A stretch of 64,000 nucleotides of DNA, taken from positions 62,001 through 126,000 of the forward strand of contig NZ_JAKCPW010000001.1 in the NCBI RefSeq assembly GCF_021440085.1, given 5' to 3'. Positions 52,977 to 61,675 of the stretch are shown here, one piece after another. The stretch's first letter is position 1. Each line of letters starts with the position of its first letter. The position numbers and the translations under genes were made by a program. The notes below the pieces were generated by a model. The model was not told where the DNA came from, did not search any database, and saw nothing but the letters and a program-made list of their open reading frames with translations. The stretch is from Dyadobacter sp. CY261. Its GTDB lineage: Bacteria > Bacteroidota > Bacteroidia > Cytophagales > Spirosomataceae.

Positions 52977-53622
52977 TTGGTCAAACCGCATCCAGTATTC
53001 AGAAAGCTGGAAACCATTTCCACAGGCGCACGTGAAGTTTTTGAAACTCTTTCAAGGTAAGGGTAGGGAACCGGTCCCGGAGGCAGAAAGGCTTGCGGCA
53101 TACCGGCGTTCGGGCGATATCGCCGTGCTCGGGGCATTGTATGCACCTTATATGGATATGGTTTTCGGTGTTTGTTTTCAATACCTGCGCAATGAGGATG
53201 ATAGCAAGGACGCGGTGATGCAAATCTTTGAAAAACTGGTAGCTGATTTGAAACAACACGAAGTTTCGAACCTGAAAAGCTGGCTGCACAGCGTGGCGCG
53301 AAACTATTGTTTGATGAAAGTCAGGTCGGAGAGAGCCGCGGCGGGTACGGAGTCTTTGGACGACGGGGAACGGGAGTTTTACATTGAAATGCAACCGGGA
53401 GATAGCGCGCTTGTGCTCGACGGCCAACTTGATGCATTGGATGAATGTCTGCAAAAACTAGTGAGCGAGCAACGGATTAGCATTGAACTCTTCTACCTGC
53501 AAAACAAATGCTACCGGGATATTGCCGGCGAAACCGGCTTTGAAATGGGCAAAGTGAAGAGTTTTATCCAAAACGGAAAGCGTAACCTGAAAATCTGTAT
53601 CGAAGGAAATGGCAACTACTAA
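52969..53622 (+). CDS. ECF RNA polymerase sigma factor
   Basis: 217 residues from the ATG at 52969; an in-frame GTG at 53032 (VKFLKLFQGKG) is another possible start, and it would remove 21 residues not usual in the family. Region 2: LGALYAPYMDMVFGVCFQYL, DSKDAVMQIFEKLV. Region 4: EQRISIELFYLQNKCYRDIAGE, ETGFEMGKVKSFIQNGKRNL. It drives a regulon in response to an envelope signal. The next gene, overlapping by 14 bp, encodes the likely anti-sigma factor. Confidence 0.93.
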   Translation: MEFWSNRIQYSESWKPFPQAHVKFLKLFQGKGREPVPEAERLAAYRRSGDIAVLGALYAPYMDMVFGVCFQYLRNEDDSKDAVMQIFEKLVADLKQHEVSNLKSWLHSVARNYCLMKVRSERAAAGTESLDDGEREFYIEMQPGDSALVLDGQLDALDECLQKLVSEQRISIELFYLQNKCYRDIAGETGFEMGKVKSFIQNGKRNLKICIEGNGNY

Positions 53623-54799
53623 CGACCTCATACCGGATTTTGATGATTTCGAGCGCTATTATAGCGGGCGGATGCCATCGGCTCAACAGCGGTTGCTGGA
53701 AGGAAGAATGCTGGACGAGCCGCTGGTTGCCGGAGCATACGAAGGTTTCCTTCTCTGGCGTGCGGAGCATTTGGATGTTGCCGGCGTGCGGACGGACTTG
53801 TACAGGCGGTTGAATGAACGCGTCCCGGACTTACGCGTCCCGGACCTACGCGTCCCGGACTCACGCAGAAGAATTTTGCCACTCTGGATGTACGCCTCCG
53901 CGGCTTCGGTATGCCTCGCAATAATCTTTTACTGGCTTGTTTTTTTGAGAGACTACCAGGGTGATATGCGGCAACCCCCGGCTACTTTCACTCAAAAGAA
54001 AAGCGCTGTTTCTGAGCAAACACCTACCCTGAATTTGCCGGCACCCGCTCCGGCTGCGATAAAACCAACCGGAACTCCGACTACCGGAGCCCCGTCACGG
54101 CTTGTGTTGAAATCGATTCCCGGGTCGTTGCCCCCGGCGAACGTTCCAAGTGGAACGAAACAGTCCGCCGATGTTTCAGTAGAATCCCGTGCGGTGGCAC
54201 CCGTCGTTTCCACTGAGGCAGAAGAGTCGGTAAGGAAGGACGAATTTGGCGTTGCGCTGGCTGATTCCGGATTGGCCCAGACAGCGCCTTCACAAGCAGC
54301 CATCGAGCCAGGCAAGGCGCTTGCCGTGCCCGGATCAGCGCAGGCGGTCGGTAAATCCCTGGCTGCGAGAGCGAAGGCGACGTCTTCACAGCCCCATTTG
54401 GTATCAAAGAAGGCTACGGATACCAATTCGAATGCATTACCTGAAACGCTGAACGAGGTGCTGATAGCAGGAACGTCAACCCAGGCGAAAAGAACGAATG
54501 TGCCTATCCCGTCGGATGTAGATCGTCCGGCCCCGGTTCCTGCCGGAGGCTGGGAGCCTTATCGCGCCTATCTTGACAGCAGCACTGGTTCCGCTATCGC
54601 AACAGGGCAGGTGGTGGTGACATTCGTGGTAAGTCCCACCGGGACGTTGATTGGCTTTACAGCCAAAGGCATCAGCGAACTTCAGAACGAGGCCATACAG
54701 ATCATCAGGAAAGGTCCGGCATGGCTACCGGCACGTACAAAAGGGGGCCCCGTAGCTGCAATCGCTGAAATACGACTTCAATTCCGCCGAACTCATTAA
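53609..54799 (+). CDS. Anti-sigma factor fused to a TonB C-terminal domain
   Basis: 396 residues. An N-terminal cytoplasmic region (DLIPDFDDFERYYSGRMPSA) binds the sigma factor by position; one membrane segment (about 92-112); a long Pro/Ala/Ser-rich periplasmic stretch; and a TonB C-terminal domain (GQVVVTFVVSPTGTLIGFTA, ending in IAEIRLQFRR). Such hybrids are frequent in Bacteroidota. The 15-bp tandem repeat at 53819-53863 codes for three RVPD(L/S) units just before the membrane. Overlaps the sigma gene by 14 bp. Confidence 0.85.
   Translation: MATTNDLIPDFDDFERYYSGRMPSAQQRLLEGRMLDEPLVAGAYEGFLLWRAEHLDVAGVRTDLYRRLNERVPDLRVPDLRVPDSRRRILPLWMYASAASVCLAIIFYWLVFLRDYQGDMRQPPATFTQKKSAVSEQTPTLNLPAPAPAAIKPTGTPTTGAPSRLVLKSIPGSLPPANVPSGTKQSADVSVESRAVAPVVSTEAEESVRKDEFGVALADSGLAQTAPSQAAIEPGKALAVPGSAQAVGKSLAARAKATSSQPHLVSKKATDTNSNALPETLNEVLIAGTSTQAKRTNVPIPSDVDRPAPVPAGGWEPYRAYLDSSTGSAIATGQVVVTFVVSPTGTLIGFTAKGISELQNEAIQIIRKGPAWLPARTKGGPVAAIAEIRLQFRRTH
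53819..53863 (+). repeat. Three 15-bp tandem repeats inside the anti-sigma gene
   Basis: Units CGCGTCCCGGAC followed by TTA, CTA or TCA at 53819-53833, 53834-53848 and 53849-53863, encoding RVPDL, RVPDL, RVPDS. The unit length is a multiple of three, so copy change would not break the frame. Confidence 0.9.
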
Positions 54800-55139
54800 G
54801 CTTATCCAAATCAGGCGGTTAGCTGGTTACTTGTAGAAGTAATTTTGAATTATTTCCAAAATAGAGCTTTAATTTTTTGTGTTGTACTTCCCAGTATTTA
54901 ATTTTACTAAAAGCTCTTAACTACTCATTTTTTTGAATTCAGCAAACCTGGATTTGCAATTTCTCCCTCATAGTTGCGTACCGGTCGTTTTGCAAATGAG
55001 CCGGGTTGCCTAATGACGAGCGCTGCAATATTCTAGTCGAAATTTTGTTATGGCAACTATTATTACTAACTCTACGAAATAATTGATTGCCATTTCTCAT
55101 CAACACAACACCCAAATTTGGCCCACTTATACCTAACCT
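54800..55139. other. AT-rich noncoding region before the exopolysaccharide cluster
   Basis: 340 bp, clearly more AT-rich than the flanking genes. Two 8-bp inverted repeats: AGAGCTTT (54863-54870) with AAAGCTCT (54910-54917), and ATTTGCAA (54952-54959) with TTGCAAAT (54990-54997). A TAATTTTG box (54840-54847) fits the -7 consensus. No gene seen. Confidence 0.55.
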
Positions 55140-55529
55140 ATGGACAATAGAAAGAGTCTGTTGATTATAGATGACGAACCCAGTATCACGAAGATCCTGG
55201 AACATTTTCTAAAGAAGGACTTTAACGTAGTAATCAAAAGTGACGGTTCTGAAGGAATGCTCTGGCTTGAAGAAGGTAACCAGGTCGATCTGATTATTGC
55301 CGACCTCCATATGCCCAATCTGAGCGGAAAAGAGTTCCTTAAAGTGGCCAAGGCGAGTAACCTGTACGCCGAAATTCCGATTATCATTCTTTCAGGGTCC
55401 GACGAAAGCAGCGAGCGGATTCAGTGCCTCAACCTCGGTGCGGACGATTTTATGGTCAAGCCCTTCAACCCGATGGAAGTGCATGCCAAGATTAACGCCG
55501 TGCTGCGGCGCAGTAAACGCTTCTCTTAA
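55140..55529 (+). CDS. Response regulator, receiver domain only
   Basis: 129 residues. All receiver residues are in place: Asp11-Asp12, phospho-acceptor Asp55 (IIADLHMPN), Ser85 and Lys107 (VKPFNPME). No output domain. It is the first gene of the exopolysaccharide cluster, 12 bp before the sugar transferase, which itself begins with a degenerate receiver. It may control glycan synthesis by binding the transferase, which is inference. Confidence 0.93.
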   Translation: MDNRKSLLIIDDEPSITKILEHFLKKDFNVVIKSDGSEGMLWLEEGNQVDLIIADLHMPNLSGKEFLKVAKASNLYAEIPIIILSGSDESSERIQCLNLGADDFMVKPFNPMEVHAKINAVLRRSKRFS

Positions 55530-55541
55530 ACGACCGATATA

Positions 55542-56753
55542 ATGGAACTGGCCGGCACAACCACAGACGCGGTAACGGCAGGTAAGACCTACGTTGCCCA
55601 GTTCAGGGTTATTTATCTCCACACCGATTTTCAGGAATATCTCCGATTTACTGAACGTTTCGCTGAGTATCTTCAGGTTGAATACTTTGATACGCCTGCG
55701 AGCGCTCTGGAAGCGTTAAGGGAGAATTATCCCGCAGACGTGATTATCGCGCATGACAGGAGTGGCGGATTGGAATTGCTGGACACCATCCGCAACAGTG
55801 CAGGCTTTGGTAACATACCATTTGTATTGCTCGTCGACCACCTCAATCGGGCGGCCATAGACATTGCTCGCAGCAAGCATGCCGATGATGTTTTTTCCGT
55901 TTGTTTTCAAGACGGTGACCTGATCACGCGCATCAGGTATTTCAGAAAACGGCAATGGTTCGTGGCCAACAAGGCCTCTCAAAAAATAGGCTCGCAAGGG
56001 CATAAGACGCCGTTCTGGAAGCGTGCGATCGACGTTGCCACAACAGGCACGGCGGTGATCCTGCTACTTCCGGTGTTTATTATCGTCGCGATCCTGATCA
56101 AACTAGATTCGAAGGGGCCGGTTTTCTATAAATCAAAAAGGGTAGGAAGTGGCTACAAAATCTTCGACCTGTATAAATTCAGGACAATGCGGACCGACGC
56201 CGACCAGTTGATCCGAAAAATGGCTGCATTGAACATGTATTCCAAAGCCGAACCGGCGTCACAAACCGACACTCAGGGACTTTGTGATGATTGTCTGGCC
56301 GGAGGCGCGTGTAAGAGCATGCTATTCCATGATGGCAAGGAGATCTGCGAGAAGCAATACCATTATCAGAAGGAGCAAAAAGCGGCATTTATGAAGTTCC
56401 AGAACGACCCGCGCATTACGCGCCTTGGAAGTTTCCTGCGGAATTCGAGTATCGATGAGCTTCCGCAGCTGCTCAACATCCTCAAAGGCGACATGTCGCT
56501 GGTGGGTAACCGCCCGCTGCCGTTGTACGAAGCGGAGAAAATGACCACCGACGATAAAATTCTGCGTTTTGCGGGTCCGGCCGGGCTTACTGGCCTGTGG
56601 CAGGTAACCAAGCGCGGCAAAGGCAAGGCCGATATGACGGAAGAGGAGCGGACGCTGCTAGATATTACCTACGCCAGGGAATTTTCCTTTAAAATGGATA
56701 TGGAGATCATCCTGAAAACATTCCCGGCGCTGTTGCAGTCGGAGAATGTCTGA
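55542..56753 (+). CDS. Polyprenyl-phosphate sugar transferase with receiver-like domain and Cys insert
   Basis: 403 residues. Residues about 12-140: receiver-like fold without the acidic pair (VIYLHTDFQEYLRFTERFAE, ADVIIAHDRSGGLELLDTI), so probably non-phosphorylated. From about 157: bacterial sugar transferase (WcaJ/PglC type): FWKRAIDVATTGTAVILLLP, VFYKSKRVGSGYKIFDLYKF, then SSIDELPQLLNILKGDMSLV. An insert near residues 240-275 carries Cys248, Cys251, Cys257 and Cys269 (CxxC-x5-C-x11-C), a possible metal site not found in standard members. It would start the repeat unit on the lipid carrier. Confidence 0.9.
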   Translation: MELAGTTTDAVTAGKTYVAQFRVIYLHTDFQEYLRFTERFAEYLQVEYFDTPASALEALRENYPADVIIAHDRSGGLELLDTIRNSAGFGNIPFVLLVDHLNRAAIDIARSKHADDVFSVCFQDGDLITRIRYFRKRQWFVANKASQKIGSQGHKTPFWKRAIDVATTGTAVILLLPVFIIVAILIKLDSKGPVFYKSKRVGSGYKIFDLYKFRTMRTDADQLIRKMAALNMYSKAEPASQTDTQGLCDDCLAGGACKSMLFHDGKEICEKQYHYQKEQKAAFMKFQNDPRITRLGSFLRNSSIDELPQLLNILKGDMSLVGNRPLPLYEAEKMTTDDKILRFAGPAGLTGLWQVTKRGKGKADMTEEERTLLDITYAREFSFKMDMEIILKTFPALLQSENV

Positions 56754-56769
56754 CGGAACCAACGTTATG

Positions 56770-57387
56770 TCAGGAAGCTTTTACCCAGGTTTTGTATTCG
56801 GGATCGTATTTTTTGATAATGCGGGCGGGGTTTCCGACGGCGACCGAATAGGGAGGAATATCCTTCGTCACCACGGCCCCGGCGGCGACTACCGAATGCC
56901 TGCCTATGGTAACACCGGCGGTGATTACAGCATTAGCGCCAATCCAGCATTCGTCTTCGATAACGATCGAAGCAACGCTTACGCCCTGTTTGTGAATCGG
57001 TTGATGAATATCCTGATAATTGTGGTTCAGGCCGCTGGCAACAATGTGCTGCGCAAGGATCACATCGTTGCCGATCGTCACCGGACCGATAATGACATTT
57101 CCCAGGCCAACCAGCGAGTTGGCACCAATATACACTGCCCCCACGCCATTATTGATTGTGCTGAAATCCTCGATCATCGACCTGTCGCCGATAGAGAAGG
57201 GATTGAACGGCAATACATCCATCCTTACCCACCGGCGGATAATGACATCTTTGCCCCTTTTATGGAAAAAACGGTTCAAAAAAATCCGGACCCAGAGCCT
57301 TGGACGGGCTTGATTGGTTGGGAGCAGCATCCAGTGGACAAATTTTTTGAGTCCCGGACTGTTCCGGATTTGGTCTGAGAACGACAT
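56770..57387 (-). CDS. Hexapeptide-repeat acyltransferase
   Basis: 205 residues. Left-handed beta-helix repeats (GAVYIGANSLVGLGNVIIGP, VTIGNDVILAQHIVASG, CWIGANAVITAGVTIGRHSV), and the closing VGNPARIIKKYDP. CoA-dependent O- or N-acetyltransferases of this type decorate sugars. It points against the flanking genes, ending 16 bp after the sugar transferase and divergent from the TolC-like gene. Probably modifies the exopolysaccharide. Confidence 0.93.
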   Translation of the reverse strand: MSFSDQIRNSPGLKKFVHWMLLPTNQARPRLWVRIFLNRFFHKRGKDVIIRRWVRMDVLPFNPFSIGDRSMIEDFSTINNGVGAVYIGANSLVGLGNVIIGPVTIGNDVILAQHIVASGLNHNYQDIHQPIHKQGVSVASIVIEDECWIGANAVITAGVTIGRHSVVAAGAVVTKDIPPYSVAVGNPARIIKKYDPEYKTWVKAS

Positions 57388-57490
57388 TTTACCTAGATTA
57401 GTGAAGATGTAGTAATATTTTTACCAAAAGTATTTTCTATTAGTTCAAAGTCAAACGAAAGTGATTTTTAAATAATTATTATACCCTAAT

Positions 57491-58165
57491 ATGCCGAAAA
57501 AATATGCCGCTCTCGGGCTCCTGCTCTTCTTTACAATCTATGGCGTCCGTGCCCAGGAATCTTTGAGCAAAGACGTAGACTATGCGTACCTCGATAAACT
57601 GATTACAATTTGCAAGACCAATTACCCCAAGTTCAAAATGTATCAGGCGCGGATCGACGCAACGGCTACGGGGATCAATAAAGCGAAGCTTTCCTACTTC
57701 GATATTTTTAATTTCTCTTACTTGTACAGCCCCAAGAGCTTTTCGGGACCTGTGTCTCCTTCATTTCCATTTACCTACCAGCTGGGCTTTTTCATTAATA
57801 TCGGTACGATACTTCAAAAACCGGCGCAGGTGAAGCAGGCTAAAAGTGAATTGGCTGTGGCAGAATACGATAAACAGTCCTTTGACCTAAACATTGAAGC
57901 AGAGGTCAAGAAAAGATACTTTACGTTGATTCAGAAAAAGGCACTATACCGCATCCGTTCCAATGCTTCGCTGGATATAGAGAGCATGCTCGAAAATGTG
58001 AAGAAGCGCTTCGAAATGGGTCAGGAGACGTTAGAGAAATATAACCAGGTTTTGGTCATGCAAACCGACCACGCGCAAAACCTGCTGAATACTGAAAGCG
58101 AGGTTCTAATCGCAAAAGCCAGCTTGGAAGAATTGTTGGGGCAAAAACTAGAAGATATAAAATGA
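57491..58165 (+). CDS. Short TolC-like protein
   Basis: 224 residues, with a signal peptide (MPKKYAALGLLLFFTIYGVRA). The rest is helical coiled-coil with a beta segment (FNFSYLYSPKSFSG), and it ends in a helix (TESEVLIAKASLEELLG) like one half of an outer-membrane efflux protein. Normal TolC has two such halves (400-450 residues). It overlaps the co-polymerase gene by 4 bp. No Wza-type export protein is seen in the window; this protein stands in that position. Export function is an inference. Confidence 0.75.
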   Translation: MPKKYAALGLLLFFTIYGVRAQESLSKDVDYAYLDKLITICKTNYPKFKMYQARIDATATGINKAKLSYFDIFNFSYLYSPKSFSGPVSPSFPFTYQLGFFINIGTILQKPAQVKQAKSELAVAEYDKQSFDLNIEAEVKKRYFTLIQKKALYRIRSNASLDIESMLENVKKRFEMGQETLEKYNQVLVMQTDHAQNLLNTESEVLIAKASLEELLGQKLEDIK

Positions 58166-60342
58166 CCGAAGTTGTACAATTTTTAAGATTACTGCAGAGG
58201 AATAAAATCACCCTCGTCCTGGTTCCGGTCATCACCGTAATCGTGTGCTATTTTCTGGTCAGAAGGTTGCCCGATACTTATGAATCGCACGCTCGGATCG
58301 CGACGGGCCTGGTAGACAAGACCGACCAGGTAGTAACGCGTGAGAAAGACGAGCAGGATCAGCAGATCGCGCGCAAATTTGAGAGTCTTATTCAGGTTAT
58401 GCGGCTGAAACGGACGCTCGACCAGGTTTCGTACCGTTTGATTTTGAACGATTTGAAGGGGTTAAAGGATTCGACATGGCGGGAACCGGTGCGAGAGATT
58501 GAAGAAATGAGCAAAGCCAACAAAGCAAAGGCCATTGCCCTTATAACCCAAAAATATAAGAAGCACGAAGAGTTATTTTTGTGGAAACCCGAGGAGAGAA
58601 GGCTTAATGACCTTATCTCGGAAATGGGTTATAGCGCCAATGCTCTACGAGATAAACTTACGGTTTATCGTACCGGAGTCGGCGACTATATCGACATCGA
58701 ATATGAGGCCGAGGATCCAGATCTGGCGGCATATGTACTCAATACGCTTGCACAGGAATTTATTGCTGACAACTCTTCACGCGTGGTTGGTAATAACAAA
58801 AAGACCATCGATTTCCTGGCGAGTTTTATGCAGCAAAAGCGGCAGGCGCTTGACGAGCGCATGAACACGTTGAGGAATTTCAAAATACGTAACCGCGTAC
58901 TGAACCTCAATGAACAAGCCCGAGCCATGTACGGTCAGGTGGCCGACTTTGAAACCCGGCGCCAAATGGCGCAGAGGGACATCGCTGCCTATACAGCCGC
59001 AATCGGGAATATCGACCAGCGTTTTAACCCGACCGAGCGGAAATATTTCGAAAGTGCTTTGACCGAAATTAATCAGAAGATCATTGGTACAAAGAACAAT
59101 TTGAAAGCTTTGAACGAGCGTTATATCCTGAGCAATTTCGATCCGAAACTAAAAATCAGCTTGGATTCGCTGCGAGGTCGTCTGACAGAGGAGATCAACG
59201 AAGCTACGGATAAATACGCGTACAATCCGATGGTGGTAAAGCAGGATCTGGTAACACAGAAGCTGAGCATGGAAATCTCGCTCGAACTAGCAAAAAACAG
59301 TGTGACATCGATTCAAGCCGAACTGGATCGCCTAAACCGCAAATTCGACGGATTAGTACCCAATGAGGCGACAATTCAGGAGTATGAGACCTCTATCGAC
59401 ATTGCCAGCAAGGAATATATTGAAGCATTGCAGCGCTATAATGAAGCTAGTCTGGAATTCAGCTTTCCTGTTTACCTGCGCCTGATTGAGCGTGCGATGC
59501 CGGGAGAAGTACAGGCTTCCAAGAAAATGGTGCTCGTAATCCTGTCGGGCGTTATCAGTTTCACTTTCTGCGTGTTCGTATTCTTTATACTTTTCTATCT
59601 CGACAAATCCATCCGTTATCCGCTGCAACTTGCAAACGAAACGAATACGCCGGTGCTAGGCTATTTGAATGCTTTGGATAAAGATTCGAACCTAAGCTTG
59701 TCCGGGATGAATGCCTCGGACGACAAGGCTGTGCGGCTTTATAAAAATCTTGTGCGGTCGATCCGTTATGAGCTGGATAGCGAAATGGGTGACCCTAAAA
59801 TCATTGCCGTTACCAGTTTAGGGTATGGTGTGGGTAAAACACCTTTTGTGATTGCATTGGCCTGGGCATTTTCAAAGATCAACAAAACGGTCCTGATCAT
59901 CGATGGCAACTTCGGGCAGCCCGATATTTCCAAGCTGAACCCGGACAGCGTGCCTTTCGATAGCTTCGTGAAATCCAATAATCTGCCGGAAGCAGCTGCG
60001 GGCCAGATCAGCATCCTGGGTGCCAAAGCCGGGGATTTTTCCGTACTCGAACTGGCCGACGAGAAGACGATCGGTGAGCGTTTGCAGGCGTTGAAAGCGC
60101 GTTTTGACATTATCCTGATCGAAACCGACTCGTTACGCGCCATGAACAGGGCAAAAGAATGGGTGACATTCTCGGACCTGGTGGTAGCGGTATTTGCCGC
60201 GGGGCACTCCATTGGTGCTGAAGATCAATCTAAAATCCAGTATCTGGACAGCCTGAACGGCAAATTTGCCGGGTGGGTGCTCACCAATGTCGAAAGTATT
60301 CCAGAGCAGGCCGGCAAGGTTGCTAAACTGTCGGAAGCATGA
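58162..60342 (+). CDS. Wzc-like polysaccharide co-polymerase
   Basis: 726 residues. Wzz-type chain-length domain between two membrane segments (about 17-35 and 453-480) with a long periplasmic coiled-coil. C-terminal cytoplasmic P-loop domain: Walker A-like GYGVGKT (near 555), A' segment VLIIDGNFGQP (near 578), Walker B-like FDIILIETDS (near 650), where the usual Asp is Glu. There is no tyrosine-rich tail, so tyrosine autophosphorylation as in Wzc is doubtful. Overlaps both neighbours by 4 bp. Confidence 0.9.
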   Translation: MTEVVQFLRLLQRNKITLVLVPVITVIVCYFLVRRLPDTYESHARIATGLVDKTDQVVTREKDEQDQQIARKFESLIQVMRLKRTLDQVSYRLILNDLKGLKDSTWREPVREIEEMSKANKAKAIALITQKYKKHEELFLWKPEERRLNDLISEMGYSANALRDKLTVYRTGVGDYIDIEYEAEDPDLAAYVLNTLAQEFIADNSSRVVGNNKKTIDFLASFMQQKRQALDERMNTLRNFKIRNRVLNLNEQARAMYGQVADFETRRQMAQRDIAAYTAAIGNIDQRFNPTERKYFESALTEINQKIIGTKNNLKALNERYILSNFDPKLKISLDSLRGRLTEEINEATDKYAYNPMVVKQDLVTQKLSMEISLELAKNSVTSIQAELDRLNRKFDGLVPNEATIQEYETSIDIASKEYIEALQRYNEASLEFSFPVYLRLIERAMPGEVQASKKMVLVILSGVISFTFCVFVFFILFYLDKSIRYPLQLANETNTPVLGYLNALDKDSNLSLSGMNASDDKAVRLYKNLVRSIRYELDSEMGDPKIIAVTSLGYGVGKTPFVIALAWAFSKINKTVLIIDGNFGQPDISKLNPDSVPFDSFVKSNNLPEAAAGQISILGAKAGDFSVLELADEKTIGERLQALKARFDIILIETDSLRAMNRAKEWVTFSDLVVAVFAAGHSIGAEDQSKIQYLDSLNGKFAGWVLTNVESIPEQAGKVAKLSEA

Positions 60343-61517
60343 GAGTCCTGGAATGGATATGGTGGGCGATCCAGATCGCGATAGGGTACAACCTGGTGTT
60401 TCCGGTGTTTGTGCTGCTCGTTTATGGCATCCGGAAATCGATAAAAACCGCGTGGCCGGTGGCTGGCTCAGAGGAATTGCCTGATTATGCGATCATCGTG
60501 ACCGCTTATGAATATACCGCCCAGCTACCCGCTGTTGTGAGCTCGCTGCTGGATTTGAATTACGAGCGCTATCATATTTACATAGTCGCCGATAAATGCG
60601 ATATCCGTAACCTGCATTTTCCGGCCGATAAGGTGCTGTTGCTACGTCCTGAGCAGGTTCTGGGTGGCAACACCCGCTCACATTTCTATGCTATTCGCCG
60701 CTTTATCCGTCCACATTCGCATTTGACAATTATCGACAGCGATAACCTCACCGATCCTGAATACCTGAATGAATTGAATGTATATTTCAAACAGGGATTT
60801 GCGGCAGTGCAAGGTGTACGTGAAGCGAAAAATCTGGATACAACCTACGCCTGTCTGGACGCTGCCCGTGACATTTACTACCATTTCTACGATGGCAAAG
60901 TATTGTTCGGTGCGGGTTCTTCGGCAACATTGGCCGGGTCGGGAATGGCATTTACAACGGCATTGTACGAAAAAGTGCTGGGGCATCTGGATGTGACCGG
61001 TGCCGGTTTCGATAAAGTATTGCAGGAAGGCATCGTAGGCCGCGGCTACCGCATCGCGTTTGCCGACAAAGCCATTGTTTATGATGAAAAAACGACCGGC
61101 TCCGACCAGCTTGTGAAGCAGCGGGCACGATGGATCAATACCTGGTTCAAATATTTTGCCTTAGGTTTCGGGCTGGTTTTTAAAGGCACTACAAGGTTCA
61201 GTCTTAATCAGACATTGTTTGGATTGATACTTTTGCGGCCGCCGCTATTTATATTTTTAGTGCTCTCGGTGTTTTTTATGCTGGTAAATCTGCTGATCCT
61301 GCCGGTTTTGTCGCTGGTATGGCTTATCGCATTGCTCATCTTCGTGCTAGGTTTCTACATTTCACTAAGAAGCTCGCCAACCGATCCGAAAATTTATCAG
61401 TCGCTGGTCAACATTCCGAAATTCATGTTCTACCAGCTTACCGCGCTCGTGAACGCACGCAGGGCAAACCAGATATCGGTTGCCACGCGGCAGGAAAATA
61501 AGAGTACTCAGCGATAA
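60339..61517 (+). CDS. Glycosyltransferase family 2
   Basis: 392 residues. N-terminal membrane segment, then a GT-A domain (PDYAIIVTAYEYTAQLPAVV; DxD-like LTIIDSDNLTD; acceptor motif QRARWINTWF near 265), then three to four C-terminal membrane segments. Resembles processive or membrane GT2 enzymes that use nucleotide sugars at the inner face. Its start overlaps the co-polymerase stop by 4 bp. Confidence 0.92.
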   Translation: MRVLEWIWWAIQIAIGYNLVFPVFVLLVYGIRKSIKTAWPVAGSEELPDYAIIVTAYEYTAQLPAVVSSLLDLNYERYHIYIVADKCDIRNLHFPADKVLLLRPEQVLGGNTRSHFYAIRRFIRPHSHLTIIDSDNLTDPEYLNELNVYFKQGFAAVQGVREAKNLDTTYACLDAARDIYYHFYDGKVLFGAGSSATLAGSGMAFTTALYEKVLGHLDVTGAGFDKVLQEGIVGRGYRIAFADKAIVYDEKTTGSDQLVKQRARWINTWFKYFALGFGLVFKGTTRFSLNQTLFGLILLRPPLFIFLVLSVFFMLVNLLILPVLSLVWLIALLIFVLGFYISLRSSPTDPKIYQSLVNIPKFMFYQLTALVNARRANQISVATRQENKSTQR

Positions 61518-61528
61518 ACCTATTCGGT

Positions 61529-61675
61529 ATGAAGATTTACCCGCAAAAAAAGGCCAGTAAGCAGAAAAAGGGTTTTGGCGAACTCACACCTCTGCAACAA
61601 AAGACACGCCAGGCGGCATTGTTGCTGGCATTGGTGAGCGTATTTATCTGGTTTTTCAAAATTCTGTTCTTTTAG
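61529..61675 (+). CDS. Small single-span membrane protein (48 aa)
   Basis: ATG at 61529 to TAG at 61673-61675 gives 48 residues: a basic cytoplasmic head (MKIYPQKKASKQKKGFGELT) and one membrane span (AALLLALVSVFIWFFKILFF). It begins 11 bp after the GT2 stop and its TAG overlaps the GTG start of the polymerase gene (TAGTG), so it belongs to the operon. No family recognised; it may stabilise a membrane complex of the export machinery, which is inference. Confidence 0.7.
   Translation: MKIYPQKKASKQKKGFGELTPLQQKTRQAALLLALVSVFIWFFKILFF

Noticed and set aside
53819..53863. Tandem repeat as a phase-variation switch
   Set aside because: Units are 15 bp, so gain or loss stays in frame and cannot turn the gene off.
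56746..57378. 210-codon frame opposite the acyltransferase
   Set aside because: The hexapeptide-repeat enzyme on the minus strand explains the region; the plus frame is an antisense shadow rich in Asp, Asn and Arg.
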